NCBI GenBank assembly: GCA_963747535.1
Contig: CAVVFX010000022.1
Span: 62,001-126,000 of the forward strand
Reading direction: 5' to 3'
Length of the DNA stretch: 64,000 nt
Source: CAVVFX01 sp963747535
GTDB lineage: Bacteria > Acidobacteriota > Terriglobia > Bryobacterales > Bryobacteraceae
Both the position numbers and the translations under genes were made by a program. Positions 35,182-43,464 of this stretch are shown here, one piece after another; position 1 is the stretch's first letter, and the number at the start of each line of letters is the position of its first letter. The notes beneath the pieces were generated by a model. The model saw only the letters and a list, made by a program, of their open reading frames with translations. It was not told where the DNA came from and made no database searches.

Positions 35182-35736
35182 CTATCCTGTAACCAACCGG
35201 CGCTCCAGCGCAGCCAACTGGCCACGCACCGAGCCGTCGTAAACTTTGGAACCGACGTTCACCACGACTCCTCCCACCAGGTCCGGATTCACCGTGTAGG
35301 TGGGACGAACGCTCTTGCCTGTCATCTCAGAAATCTTGCGCACCAGAGTATCCTGCTGCTCCGGCCGTAAAGCCTCCGCAGACTGGATGCTCGCCCGAGC
35401 AAACCCCAGGCGCTCGTCGATAATCGACTCAAACGCTGACGCAACGTCCGTCAGCGCGTCCAACCGCCGGTGATCGCTCAAGACCAGCAGGAAATTACGC
35501 ACAATCCGGGACGCCCCCTGCAACTCCGCGATTCGCGAGATGACCGCGCGCTTGCGCGCCAGAGACACACTGGGTGAGGTAAGGACGTTGCGGAGGTCTG
35601 GCGAATCCTCCGTCTCCTGGGCAAAGGCGCGCAATTGCGCCGCCGCATCGCCCGGCTGAATACCCGCGCCCGCTCCGCCCATGACGACGTCGGCCAAGGC
35701 ATTGGCGTATCGGGTTACCACTACGGAAGAAGTCAT
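35182..35736 (-). CDS. atpH: ATP synthase subunit delta
   Basis: This is the peripheral-stalk subunit that links b subunits to the top of F1. The 184-residue product shows the typical start VVTRYANALADVV, the middle segment 'ASRIVRNFLLVLSDHRRLDAL' and the C-terminal region TYTVNPDLVGGVVVNVGSKV followed by DGSVRGQLAALERRL. It lies six bases downstream of atpF. The 151-base gap to atpA holds repeated DNA and no gene. Confidence 0.92.
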   Translation of the reverse strand: MTSSVVVTRYANALADVVMGGAGAGIQPGDAAAQLRAFAQETEDSPDLRNVLTSPSVSLARKRAVISRIAELQGASRIVRNFLLVLSDHRRLDALTDVASAFESIIDERLGFARASIQSAEALRPEQQDTLVRKISEMTGKSVRPTYTVNPDLVGGVVVNVGSKVYDGSVRGQLAALERRLVTG

Positions 35737-35742
35737 TCTTTT

Positions 35743-36336
35743 TTAGTTATGCGTTTGCGGTCGTGGACTGGCAGTCCCGAGCCCGTGTACAAAAGCTTGC
35801 ACCAGGGCGTCTTCAGTGTTCGGGTTCATACGAGCCCGTACTTTGGTCTCAGCGAGTTCCAGCGCAAGTTTGGCTGCATACCGCTGCAGCGCCACCCGTT
35901 CTGACTTCCCGGCGGTGACCATCTCGGCGTCGGCATGTGCGCTGATACGCTGCAGCTCGCGCTCGGTTTCCTCTTTCAAACGCTGCTCGGCTGCCCGGCG
36001 CTCGGCTCCCGCAGATTCCCGCATAGACGCAATCTCCGCGTCCAGACGGCCCAACTTGCTGTTGATTGCCGAGATTTTGGCATCCGATTCCGCCTTGAGC
36101 TTCTCGGCGTCGTCGATTCCTTTGCGGATTTCGGCCGCCCGCGCATTGAAAAAGGGTCCACCATTCTTCACCGCGAAGTATCCAAACAGACCCACGAGAA
36201 CAGCGAAATTAGCCAGTTCCCAAGCCATACTCGGCTCGGACATGGAGCCCTTTTTCTCGCCCTTCTCATCCTGCGCCAGACCCAAAGGAGCCAGGCATAG
36301 CCCCAAGCCCACCAGCAGAGCCGCGATTCTCTTCAC
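35743..36336 (-). CDS. atpF: ATP synthase subunit b with an N-terminal signal-like segment
   Basis: A 197-residue peripheral-stalk subunit. It starts with a cleavable-looking hydrophobic leader (KRIAALLVGLGLCLAPLGLA, residues 2-21), then a short polar stretch, the membrane anchor ELANFAVLVGLFGYFAVK (about 41-58), and a long coiled coil of charged heptads (EIRKGIDDAEKLKAESDAKI and after). A second hydrophobic leader ahead of the anchor is known in b subunits of several phyla. Its ATG overlaps the stop of the preceding b-type gene by four bases (ATGA). Confidence 0.85.
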   Translation of the reverse strand: MKRIAALLVGLGLCLAPLGLAQDEKGEKKGSMSEPSMAWELANFAVLVGLFGYFAVKNGGPFFNARAAEIRKGIDDAEKLKAESDAKISAINSKLGRLDAEIASMRESAGAERRAAEQRLKEETERELQRISAHADAEMVTAGKSERVALQRYAAKLALELAETKVRARMNPNTEDALVQAFVHGLGTASPRPQTHN

Positions 36337-36782
36337 GCGGCCCTCCCGTTGAGGATCGCATCGGCGATCTGGGAAGCTAAAACGTCGGCCTGTGCCGCCA
36401 GGCTTGCCCGGGCCGCTGCCGCGTCGGCAGCCAGTTGCTCGCGGGCCTGGGTCAGACGGGCTTCGGCGGCACGGTGGGCAGCCTCAGTCTCCGCCGCCTG
36501 CTGGTCGCGCAATTTCTTCAAATATTGTTCCTGCTCGGAATAGATCGCGTGACGTGCCTGCTGCAGGGCAGCGTCGAATTCCTGAGCCTTGGCATTGGCG
36601 CGGGCGAGGCTCTCTTCGGCCGCCTTACGAGCCCCTTCGGTAGCCTCGTAGCGAGCCGCCAGCATCTTCTCGAACGGCTTGAAGTACATTACTTTCAGGT
36701 AGATAGATAGCAGGATCACCAGAAAGGAGGTCGGCAGCCCGTAGAGCACGATGCGACCCAGCGCATGTAAAGTGGCATCCAT
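36333..36782 (-). CDS. ATP synthase subunit b' (second b-type subunit)
   Basis: A 149-residue b-type subunit, first in the operon. The membrane anchor is at about residues 10-32 (RIVLYGLPTSFLVILLSIYL), followed by the conserved FKPFEKMLAARYEATEGARK and a long Ala/Glu/Arg-rich coiled coil. Two unlike b-type genes in a row point to a heterodimeric stalk. No atpB (a) or atpE (c) gene precedes it, so the membrane rotor genes must lie elsewhere. The upstream 330 bases hold no gene and should contain the operon promoter. Confidence 0.85.
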   Translation of the reverse strand: MDATLHALGRIVLYGLPTSFLVILLSIYLKVMYFKPFEKMLAARYEATEGARKAAEESLARANAKAQEFDAALQQARHAIYSEQEQYLKKLRDQQAAETEAAHRAAEARLTQAREQLAADAAAARASLAAQADVLASQIADAILNGRAA

Positions 36783-37116
36783 GATTTAGGGAAAACGGCG
36801 AAGTGCGATTAACTAAAGAACTTAACATACGTAGCAGGGGGTAGTCAAACCCTCGCGACTCAGTCAGCGAATTGTGGCTCTCAGGCGTCGCTGAGCGGCG
36901 CAGGTCTGCAAGCTAGGAAAAAACAAGGCCGGAGGGATGAACACAAATGAACGCAGATGAAAACAAACCTACTTATTGGCGTTAATCTGCGTCCGACGAC
37001 GACTAGCGAGTGAATTCTTCTCACCTTTCTCAGAGGAAAAACCGAACTCGGAGGCGAAACCGCCTGCGCCACCAGTGCAAGGCTTGTGTTCCCAATGGTG
37101 CGCAGTGTTTTCACTC
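36783..37116. other. Non-coding stretch with a partial hairpin repeat
   Basis: No gene is seen. The run GGCGAAACCGCCTGCGCCAC at about 37053-37074 matches the inside of the inverted-repeat element at 39548-39678, so this is probably a decayed relative. The promoter of the ATP synthase operon should lie at the left end. Confidence 0.5.
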
Positions 37117-37758
37117 TCAGGCTGCTCGCATTAAATCCTGGATGCCCATACCCGGCTCTGCGGCTAGTACGTGCTCAAACGGCGTGAAATCCGGGACGTC
37201 CGGATTGGGTGTGGCGACGGGAGCGGTTTTCTCCGTTATTTTTTCGGTCACGGCTGGTGGCTCTTGGGGCGATTCCACCGGGCGTTCAGCGGGCTCCGCG
37301 ACTTTTTTCGATTCGAAGCCAATTTCGGACTTTTCCCTTTCTTTCTGAGCCTTTAGAAGTTCGTCGTGAGCTTTATGGTAAGCCCGATCGGCGGTGGTTT
37401 GATAGCGGATGAGCAGGCCGAGGTCCTTGTGGATGTGGCCTTGGGGAACGGTCACCATGAGACCGCCGGACTGGAGGCGGATGGCGCGGAGACTCAGCCA
37501 TTGATGATGAACCATTTTCTCGACCAGAATCTGTTCGTGAGGGGTGGCGGGCTGGAATTCGTTGGTGAGATCCGATAACAGGCCGTTGAATTCCTCCTGA
37601 TCTTCCATGACGATGAAAAGGTTGGCACTCGAGAAGCCGTGAGAGACATGGTTCAGGCAGGACTTGGCCTTGCCTTCGGGGGTCTTGGGTCCGCACCCAG
37701 GGGGTACCCGCTTCTGCGCGTTGGCGCGATTGGCGATGATCTGGGCCTGCGTGGCCAT
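37117..37758 (-). CDS. Conserved hypothetical protein ('GPKTPEGKAKS..N..SHG' family)
   Basis: A 213-residue cytoplasmic protein. The N terminus (IANRANAQKRVPPGCGPKTP, then EGKAKSCLNHVSHGF) matches a widespread but unassigned family common in Acidobacteria and Planctomycetes. A helical middle (EQILVEKMVHHQWLSLRAIR to YHKAHDELLKAQKEREKSE) is followed by a Pro/Glu/Thr-rich, probably disordered tail. Relatives occur in many copies per genome, sometimes near mobile DNA, but I see no transposase here. The function is unknown. Confidence 0.6.
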   Translation of the reverse strand: MATQAQIIANRANAQKRVPPGCGPKTPEGKAKSCLNHVSHGFSSANLFIVMEDQEEFNGLLSDLTNEFQPATPHEQILVEKMVHHQWLSLRAIRLQSGGLMVTVPQGHIHKDLGLLIRYQTTADRAYHKAHDELLKAQKEREKSEIGFESKKVAEPAERPVESPQEPPAVTEKITEKTAPVATPNPDVPDFTPFEHVLAAEPGMGIQDLMRAA

Positions 37759-38194
37759 GATGAGGTCTCCTTTTACGGCGCGCCTTGAAGGCGCGGCCGA
37801 GATGGTTTTCCCCTGGCGTATCTGCGTCGGGTGAGCGCGATGCGCATGCAGCGATCACGTTCTGTACTATGCATAGCAGATGGGGTCGAAAAAACGTTCT
37901 CGCACGGCTGTAAGGCGTTGATTTGGGGGGGAATATAGGCCGAACTGAGTTGTTATCGGCGAGGAATCCGTATCGCCGCAAACAAACCCAGGCTGCTTCG
38001 CATCCGGACAGACCACAAAAAACGAGGGTCTGTCCTACGGCAGGCTAAACGCAACCGGGCGACGGAATCAGTGTCCACTACAATAGGCAAGCGCCGATGA
38101 TAATTAAGTTGCTCCCAGCAAGTCATTCTAACCAGCCTTTTATCGGTAAGTTGGGGCCTATGGGCTAATGGCTTGCGTCTCGACAGGGTTTCGC
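37759..38194. other. Non-coding stretch with repeat R2
   Basis: No gene is seen in these 430 bases. They contain dispersed repeat copy R2 at 37991-38040. Confidence 0.5.
37991..38040. repeat. Double-hairpin dispersed repeat, copy R2
   Basis: GGACAGACC, loop around CACAAAAAACGAG, GGTCTGTCC. Relative to the commonest form (GGGCAGACC/GGTCTGCCC) both stem strands changed together (G:C to A:T), a paired substitution. Confidence 0.8.
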
Positions 38195-39361
38195 TTATGG
38201 GGCCTTGCTTACTTTTTTGGGGCCTCCTGGCCTTCTGGTCAGGTTCTCGAATAGAAACAGTCCGCTCTTGCCGCCCACGGCGAAATCAAGAGCGCCATCG
38301 CCATTGACGTCCGCGACCGGAATCTGCATGCCGGCGCCGACGCGCGAGCCGTAGTCGATGACGTGCTTCGACCAGACAACCGATTTTCCGTCCTCGGACT
38401 TGTGGTACTCGTACCAGTAAATCCCCAGAGGTTCGCGTCCCCCCGGATCGCGGCCATCATGCGCCATAAAACGTTTCCCGGTGAGCACTTCCTTCCGGCC
38501 GTCACCGTTCAGGTCGACCAGGGTTATCGCGTGGGGCTGAGACCAGGATTCATCGATGACGTGCTTCACCCAGGTGTGATCGCGGCGCTGTTCCATCCAG
38601 AAAATCCCGTAGTCGTGCGCATTCCCGGTGAGCAGATCCGGCAGGCCGTCTTCGTTGATATCGATCACGTAAATGAAACTGGTCTGGCCGAGGTCGAACT
38701 CGGGGTGCAGCGTCCACTCCTCCTGGCGCGGGTCCTTGGGCGCCTCCAGCCAGCCCTTCGGCGTGACGATGTCGTTGCGGCCATCGCCGTTCACGTCCCC
38801 CGCCCCGATTCCGTGGCCAAAGTTTTTGGAACTGGCGATGTGTTTCTTGAACTTGCCGCCGACCACCTCGTACCAGGCGGTCGGGGCCTTCGCGCTGCCG
38901 AACTGCGGCAGCAGTTCCCTGGCCTTGCCGTCGTTATCGAGATCCACCAGGAAGGAAAACTCCACCGGGAAACCCTGGTCGATGATGTGGTCCTGCCACA
39001 TCACACCCGGCTTGCCGGGATTACGCGACCACCAGATCTGGCCGTTGTGCCAGCCGGAACTGATGATGTCCACGAAGCCATCCCCGTCGACATCGAGCGG
39101 CAGGTCGGTCAGGGATGCGAGATAGGTGCCGTATTCCTTCAAGTGGCGCACCTCGTGCCTTTTCCAGGTCGGATTCTCGTACCAGGCTTCGCCGGAGAAG
39201 ATGTCCAGGCGGCCGTCATTATTGAAGTCGGCGATGGCGCAGGTTTCGCTGACACCGAGGTCGATGGTCTTGCGTTCGAAGAGTATCTCCGGGCTGCGCG
39301 CCGAAAGCCACACAATGCCCGCGAGAGACAAAGCTGCCGCGGTAGCTACATTGATTCTCAT
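38195..39361 (-). CDS. Exported FG-GAP/VCBS-repeat protein
   Basis: A 388-residue protein from ATG 39361. A signal peptide (RINVATAAALSLAGIVWLSA) is followed by six or so beta-propeller-type repeats, each with a calcium-binding loop such as DFNNDGRLDIF, DVDGDGFVDII, DLDNDGKARELL, DVNGDGRNDIV, DINEDGLPDLL, DLNGDGRKEVL and DVNGDGALDFA. It is probably a secreted or surface beta-propeller. The open frame begins at 39427, but that part overlaps a dispersed repeat and lacks a signal. It has the same orientation as the PSCyt operon but is separated from it by about 450 bases of repeats. Confidence 0.83.
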   Translation of the reverse strand: MRINVATAAALSLAGIVWLSARSPEILFERKTIDLGVSETCAIADFNNDGRLDIFSGEAWYENPTWKRHEVRHLKEYGTYLASLTDLPLDVDGDGFVDIISSGWHNGQIWWSRNPGKPGVMWQDHIIDQGFPVEFSFLVDLDNDGKARELLPQFGSAKAPTAWYEVVGGKFKKHIASSKNFGHGIGAGDVNGDGRNDIVTPKGWLEAPKDPRQEEWTLHPEFDLGQTSFIYVIDINEDGLPDLLTGNAHDYGIFWMEQRRDHTWVKHVIDESWSQPHAITLVDLNGDGRKEVLTGKRFMAHDGRDPGGREPLGIYWYEYHKSEDGKSVVWSKHVIDYGSRVGAGMQIPVADVNGDGALDFAVGGKSGLFLFENLTRRPGGPKKVSKAP

Positions 39362-39401
39362 TGGTAATTTCCCTTGAGTGATTCTACATCCGCGGCTGTG
39401 G

Positions 39402-39450
39402 CCGGCTGCCGCCCGCCGACAGACCACGAAACATGATGGTCTGTCGTACG
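39402..39450. repeat. Double-hairpin dispersed repeat, copy R3
   Basis: CGACAGACCA (39417-39426), loop CGAAACATGA, TGGTCTGTCG (39437-39446): a perfect 10-base stem with two base pairs changed in both strands against the commonest form. Confidence 0.8.
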
Positions 39451-39547
39451 GGAACTACAGTTTGCTAGTGCCAACTTGCAGAAATTGGTGTACGGTACTG
39501 CTTGCTTACGCGCGCGGCTTAGCAACGACTTGTGAGCCACGACCGTG

Positions 39548-39678
39548 AGAAGCTGTGAAAAAATCGGGAACGCAGGCGAAACCGCCTGCGCCACCATTTG
39601 GAAGTCCAGTGTTTGCATTGGTGGGGCAGGCCGTTTGGCCTGCCTCGGCCGCTCGCGGCCGATTTTTTCACAGCTTCT
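39548..39678. mobile_element. 131-base element with perfect 20-base terminal inverted repeats
   Basis: AGAAGCTGTGAAAAAATCGG (39548-39567) and its exact complement (39659-39678) enclose three smaller hairpins: GCAGGCG/CGCCTGC, GGCAGGCC/GGCCTGCC and CGGCCG/CGGCCG. There is no gene inside and no clear target duplication. It looks like a MITE-type or palindromic repeat element; part of its core recurs at about 37053. Confidence 0.65.
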
Positions 39679-39723
39679 GAGGGAGTGGTTACGCGAACTT
39701 TGCAAGTAGCGACGTAAGTCTAC

Positions 39724-39773
39724 GGCTGCTGCGCAGCCGGGCAGACCACAAAAGACGATGGTCCGCCCCACGG
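39724..39773. repeat. Double-hairpin dispersed repeat, copy R4
   Basis: GGCTGCTGCGCAGCC, then GGGCAGACCA, loop CAAAAGACGA, TGGTCCGCCC (one stem mismatch). It lies 43 bases beyond the stop of the DUF1501 gene. Confidence 0.8.
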
Positions 39774-39815
39774 TTTGGCGTTTTGACTTATTCAACGAAT
39801 TTGTAACTCAGAATA

Positions 39816-41267
39816 TTAACCCCAAAGCGCGACTACCGGCTTGCCCTTCACTAACTCGCGCGGCTGATTCAAACTGTTCAGCACCTGCATGTCCGGATCA
39901 ATGCCCAGGGCGTAATACACGGTGGCGAGCAGGTCGTTGGGATGCATCGGCTTGTCTTTCGGCGACGAGGCGGTCTGGTCAGATTCACCATATTGCGCGC
40001 CCGCCGAAATTCCGCAACCGGCGATCACCGCGCTGTAGCAATACGGCCAATGATCGCGACCGTCGGGAGCATTGGAGTTACCCGACGTGCTGACGCCCAT
40101 GCGCGGCGACCGCCCGAATTCCCCAATCGCCAGGACCAGCGTATCCTTCAGCATGCCGCGCTGAGACATGTCTTCCAGCAGCGCCGAAAGCGACCGGTCG
40201 AGGATCGGGCAATGGAGGTTCTTGAGCGGCTTGAAATTTGACGCGTGCGTATCCCACGAATCGACCTCGGCGTTGCCATTCGCGACCGCCGGCCAATTCA
40301 TCTGCACAAAACGCGTTCCGGCTTCGATCAACCGGCGCGATAGCAGCAGCCCCTGCCCGAAGGTCGTGCGGCCGTAGCGCTCACGCACCTTATCGGGCTC
40401 TTTATTCAGATCGAAGGCGTCGCGCGCCTTACCCGAAAGAACCAGGTCGAACGCCTTGCCGTAGTATTCATCGATGGCGTAGTCGTTGAGCGCTTTTTCG
40501 AGGTCCGGCATGGACCCGTTGATGCCTTTCAGCAATGCGAAACGGTCCTTCATGCGCTGCGGCGGGACTTCCTTGCGCAACGTGAGATCGTCCAACTGGA
40601 TCGGCTTATTGGGATCCTGATAGAGACGATAGGGATCGTACGCCTTACCCAGAAATCCCGCGGCTCCGCCTTTACCGATCACACCGGACTCCTGCAGCGG
40701 ACGCGGCAACTCGACAAACGGCAACACCGGTTCGGTCGGCGGTTTCAGCTTCGAGACATGGCTACCCGCAGTTGGAAAGTCCGCCGGCGAGGGCGGCTCG
40801 AGTTGCCCCGAAGGTGAGACTTTGTCGGGCGGATATCCCGTCAGCATCTGGTAGATCGCCGCAGTGTGATTGAAGAGGCCGTTGGGTGTGTAACTCATCG
40901 ACCGGATGAGCGTGCACTTATCGAGCTGATCAGCCATCATCGGCATGGTCTCGCTGATTTGCGTGCCCGGGATCTTAGTCTTGATGGGTTTGAATTCGCC
41001 GCGAATGTTGGCCGGCGCGTCAGGCTTCGGATCCCAGATATCGATATGGCTGGGTCCGCCCTGCAGGAAAACCATGATTACCGACTTGGCACTCTCGAAG
41101 CCGCGACTGCCGGCCAGTTTGTTAGTGATGGATGCTCCCTGCGCCTTCTGCCAACCGAAGAAGTTCGCAAGATTGAGACCCAGCATCCCGATGGAACCCG
41201 CGCGCAGCAGTTCGCGCCGCGTCGGCCCTTCGCACGTCATGCAACCTCGTCCTGGTATCGATAACAT
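39816..41267 (-). CDS. DUF1501 family protein with Tat signal
   Basis: A 483-residue exported protein. The Tat-type leader is TRRELLRAGSIGMLGLNLA (about residues 16-34). The body shows the DUF1501 pattern: VIMVFLQGGPSHIDIWDPKP, TLIRSMSYTPNGLFNHTAA, TRFVQMNWP and 'LVLAIGEFGRSPRMG', related to sulfatase/alkaline-phosphatase-fold proteins. No reaction is established. In Planctomycetes and Acidobacteria it pairs with a DUF1549/DUF1553 gene, as here: it starts 10 bases after that gene's stop, so it is the last gene of the operon. Confidence 0.88.
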   Translation of the reverse strand: MLSIPGRGCMTCEGPTRRELLRAGSIGMLGLNLANFFGWQKAQGASITNKLAGSRGFESAKSVIMVFLQGGPSHIDIWDPKPDAPANIRGEFKPIKTKIPGTQISETMPMMADQLDKCTLIRSMSYTPNGLFNHTAAIYQMLTGYPPDKVSPSGQLEPPSPADFPTAGSHVSKLKPPTEPVLPFVELPRPLQESGVIGKGGAAGFLGKAYDPYRLYQDPNKPIQLDDLTLRKEVPPQRMKDRFALLKGINGSMPDLEKALNDYAIDEYYGKAFDLVLSGKARDAFDLNKEPDKVRERYGRTTFGQGLLLSRRLIEAGTRFVQMNWPAVANGNAEVDSWDTHASNFKPLKNLHCPILDRSLSALLEDMSQRGMLKDTLVLAIGEFGRSPRMGVSTSGNSNAPDGRDHWPYCYSAVIAGCGISAGAQYGESDQTASSPKDKPMHPNDLLATVYYALGIDPDMQVLNSLNQPRELVKGKPVVALWG

Positions 41268-41277
41268 TGTTTTGCTC

Positions 41278-43464
41278 CTATCGGTTGTACAAAAATGCTT
41301 TGCTATTCACCAGCGCCCACAAGAGATCCTGTGCGCGCGATGCCTTGCCGCCACCACCGTGAAGATAAGTCATCCCCTGATCGAGCTCATTGGGAGTGGG
41401 CAACCGGCTCAACGTCGCCAGGTACAAATCTTCGAGCAGCGCGCGATCCGTCGCTCCCGCAATGAGCGCCTTCGCAACCAGCCCATTCGGATCCGCGATG
41501 GAGTCCGATATCGTCTTACCGTTCACCAGATTCAACGCCTGGGGCAGGCTCAGGTCGGTCTTGCGTTCACTCTCTCCGGGAGACTCGCGCGGAGGACGCC
41601 CGAAAAGGTCGAGGAAGCCATCTTTTCCGACATGCGGATCGGGGAACTCTTCCGCAGTCGTGTCCGCCGGGACCTCAGGGAAGTTCGGACGCACGCCCGT
41701 AGCCTGCGTCAAGGCGTCCATCAACTGCTCCGCATTCAAACGCCGCGGAATGGCATGCGAAAAGTTGATGCTGTCGGTCCGGTTCCATTCGTTGGTGGCG
41801 ATACTCGCCTGGTACACGCGAGAGTTCACGATGGTCCGGATGAGATGCCGCACATCGAAATCATGGTCCTTGAAGTCCTTCGTCAAGGCGTTCAGCAATG
41901 CCTCGTTCGATGGCGGGTTCGACGCGCGGATATCGTCCACCGGATCGATGATTCCCTTCCCCAGAAAATAACTCCACAGCCGGTTGGCCATGGACTTGGC
42001 GAAGAACGGATTGTCCTTCGAGGTGATCCAGTTGGCGAAAGCTTCGCGGCGGTTGGCATCGGCCGGCAACGGGGTCGGGGCGAGGCTTGCGGTGGTTGCA
42101 GCTACCAGAAATTTCGGCCTCATGACCCGATCGTCTTTCGGGTGGTGGACGTCGAAGTCGTCGCGCTTATCGTAGACGATCTCTTCGCCGCTTTCGAAGC
42201 CGGGGCGCAGCCCGACGGTCGAGAAGAACGAGGTCATTTCGTAATACTGGTTCTGGGTCCAGCGCTCAAACGGATGATCATGGCACTGTGTGCAAACCAT
42301 GCGGACGCCCAGAAACAGTTGCGTGGTCTTTTCCATGGTCGGCTTGGGATCGCGCGTCACGCGGTAGTAATTGGTGGCGGGATTTTCATTGGAACTACCG
42401 CGGCTCAACAGCAACTCACGGACGAACACGTCGTAGTGCTTATTGCTCGCTACCGACTCCCGGATCCATTCGCGGAACTCCCACACGGCTTTGTCGCCCA
42501 GGTACTTGCGGTTGTTCTGCAGCAGATCGCCCCACTTCAGCGTCCAATGATCGACGTACGATTTTCGCGCCATCAGGTTGTCGATCATCTTCGCGCGTTT
42601 CGCAGTGGATGACGCAGGGTCTTTGAGAAACGCCCGAATCTCTTCAGCCGTAGGAAGCTGGCCCGTCAAATCTTCCGATACACGCCGCAGAAACGTGGCA
42701 TCGTCGACCGCGGGTGAGGGCTGAATTTTGAGCCGCTGCAACTTGGCGTCGATCAGTTGATCGATGTAATTGTTTTGCGGAAGCGGCTTCCACGCGAAAC
42801 CCGGCTTCGGATTTAGCACGGTCACCGGAACGGTCCCAAACTTACCCTCATAGCGGACCAGCAGGGTCGCCTCACCGATGCGGGCACCCTTTACCACCGC
42901 GTCGCCGGAGACATCCGCGGTATCGGGGATGTTACTCGCGATCACCGCTTCCTTAGTAACATCGCGTACGCCGCCGTCGAGATAGTGCGCGATCACTTTG
43001 ATCTGCTGTTCCAGGCCAGGTTTCGCCATCTCGACGTCGGCAGGCTGCATTTCTACGCGTTCGACTTTATCCTTGGCGGGATCGCCGAACGGCACGCCCT
43101 GCGCGATCCAGTTGTAGATCGTGGTGTAATATTTCGAACCCGGCTCGATCCGCAATCCGCCGCCATGCGCCACTTCCTGCGTCGGCTTGGCCAGCATGAG
43201 ACTGCGGCCCGGATCGGAGCGATTGAAACGGCGTCCGGAGAGATCGTACAGCAGCGCCTGATAGTCAAACTCGGGATCGTAACCGCGCAAGGATAGCTTG
43301 AAACCGTTCTTACCCTTGGCCGCTCCGTGACACGTGCCCGAGGTGCAACCGACCTTGTTCAGTATCGGCGCCACATCGCGCAGAAAGGTGATTTTATCGG
43401 GCACTTGCCCACTCACTGCGACGGCGCTAGCGGCTGCCAGAAGTAACTTTAACCGAACCTTCAT
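41278..43464 (-). CDS. DUF1549/DUF1553 protein with haem-type motifs
   Basis: A 728-residue exported protein (signal KVRLKLLLAAASAVAVSGQ). The N-terminal cytochrome-like part has VGCTSGTCHG (residues about 38-47), then a BIG2-like domain, then DUF1549 (NNYIDQLIDAKLQRLKIQPS, DDATFLRRVSEDLTGQLPTA) with CTQCHDHPFERW, a CxxCH site, and DUF1553 (NRREAFANWITSKDNPFFAK to NSKAFLYN). The function is unproven; a periplasmic or surface redox-linked enzyme is usual speculation. ATG 43464 has AAGGAG six bases upstream and overlaps the preceding gene by 38 bases. Confidence 0.9.
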   Translation of the reverse strand: MKVRLKLLLAAASAVAVSGQVPDKITFLRDVAPILNKVGCTSGTCHGAAKGKNGFKLSLRGYDPEFDYQALLYDLSGRRFNRSDPGRSLMLAKPTQEVAHGGGLRIEPGSKYYTTIYNWIAQGVPFGDPAKDKVERVEMQPADVEMAKPGLEQQIKVIAHYLDGGVRDVTKEAVIASNIPDTADVSGDAVVKGARIGEATLLVRYEGKFGTVPVTVLNPKPGFAWKPLPQNNYIDQLIDAKLQRLKIQPSPAVDDATFLRRVSEDLTGQLPTAEEIRAFLKDPASSTAKRAKMIDNLMARKSYVDHWTLKWGDLLQNNRKYLGDKAVWEFREWIRESVASNKHYDVFVRELLLSRGSSNENPATNYYRVTRDPKPTMEKTTQLFLGVRMVCTQCHDHPFERWTQNQYYEMTSFFSTVGLRPGFESGEEIVYDKRDDFDVHHPKDDRVMRPKFLVAATTASLAPTPLPADANRREAFANWITSKDNPFFAKSMANRLWSYFLGKGIIDPVDDIRASNPPSNEALLNALTKDFKDHDFDVRHLIRTIVNSRVYQASIATNEWNRTDSINFSHAIPRRLNAEQLMDALTQATGVRPNFPEVPADTTAEEFPDPHVGKDGFLDLFGRPPRESPGESERKTDLSLPQALNLVNGKTISDSIADPNGLVAKALIAGATDRALLEDLYLATLSRLPTPNELDQGMTYLHGGGGKASRAQDLLWALVNSKAFLYNR

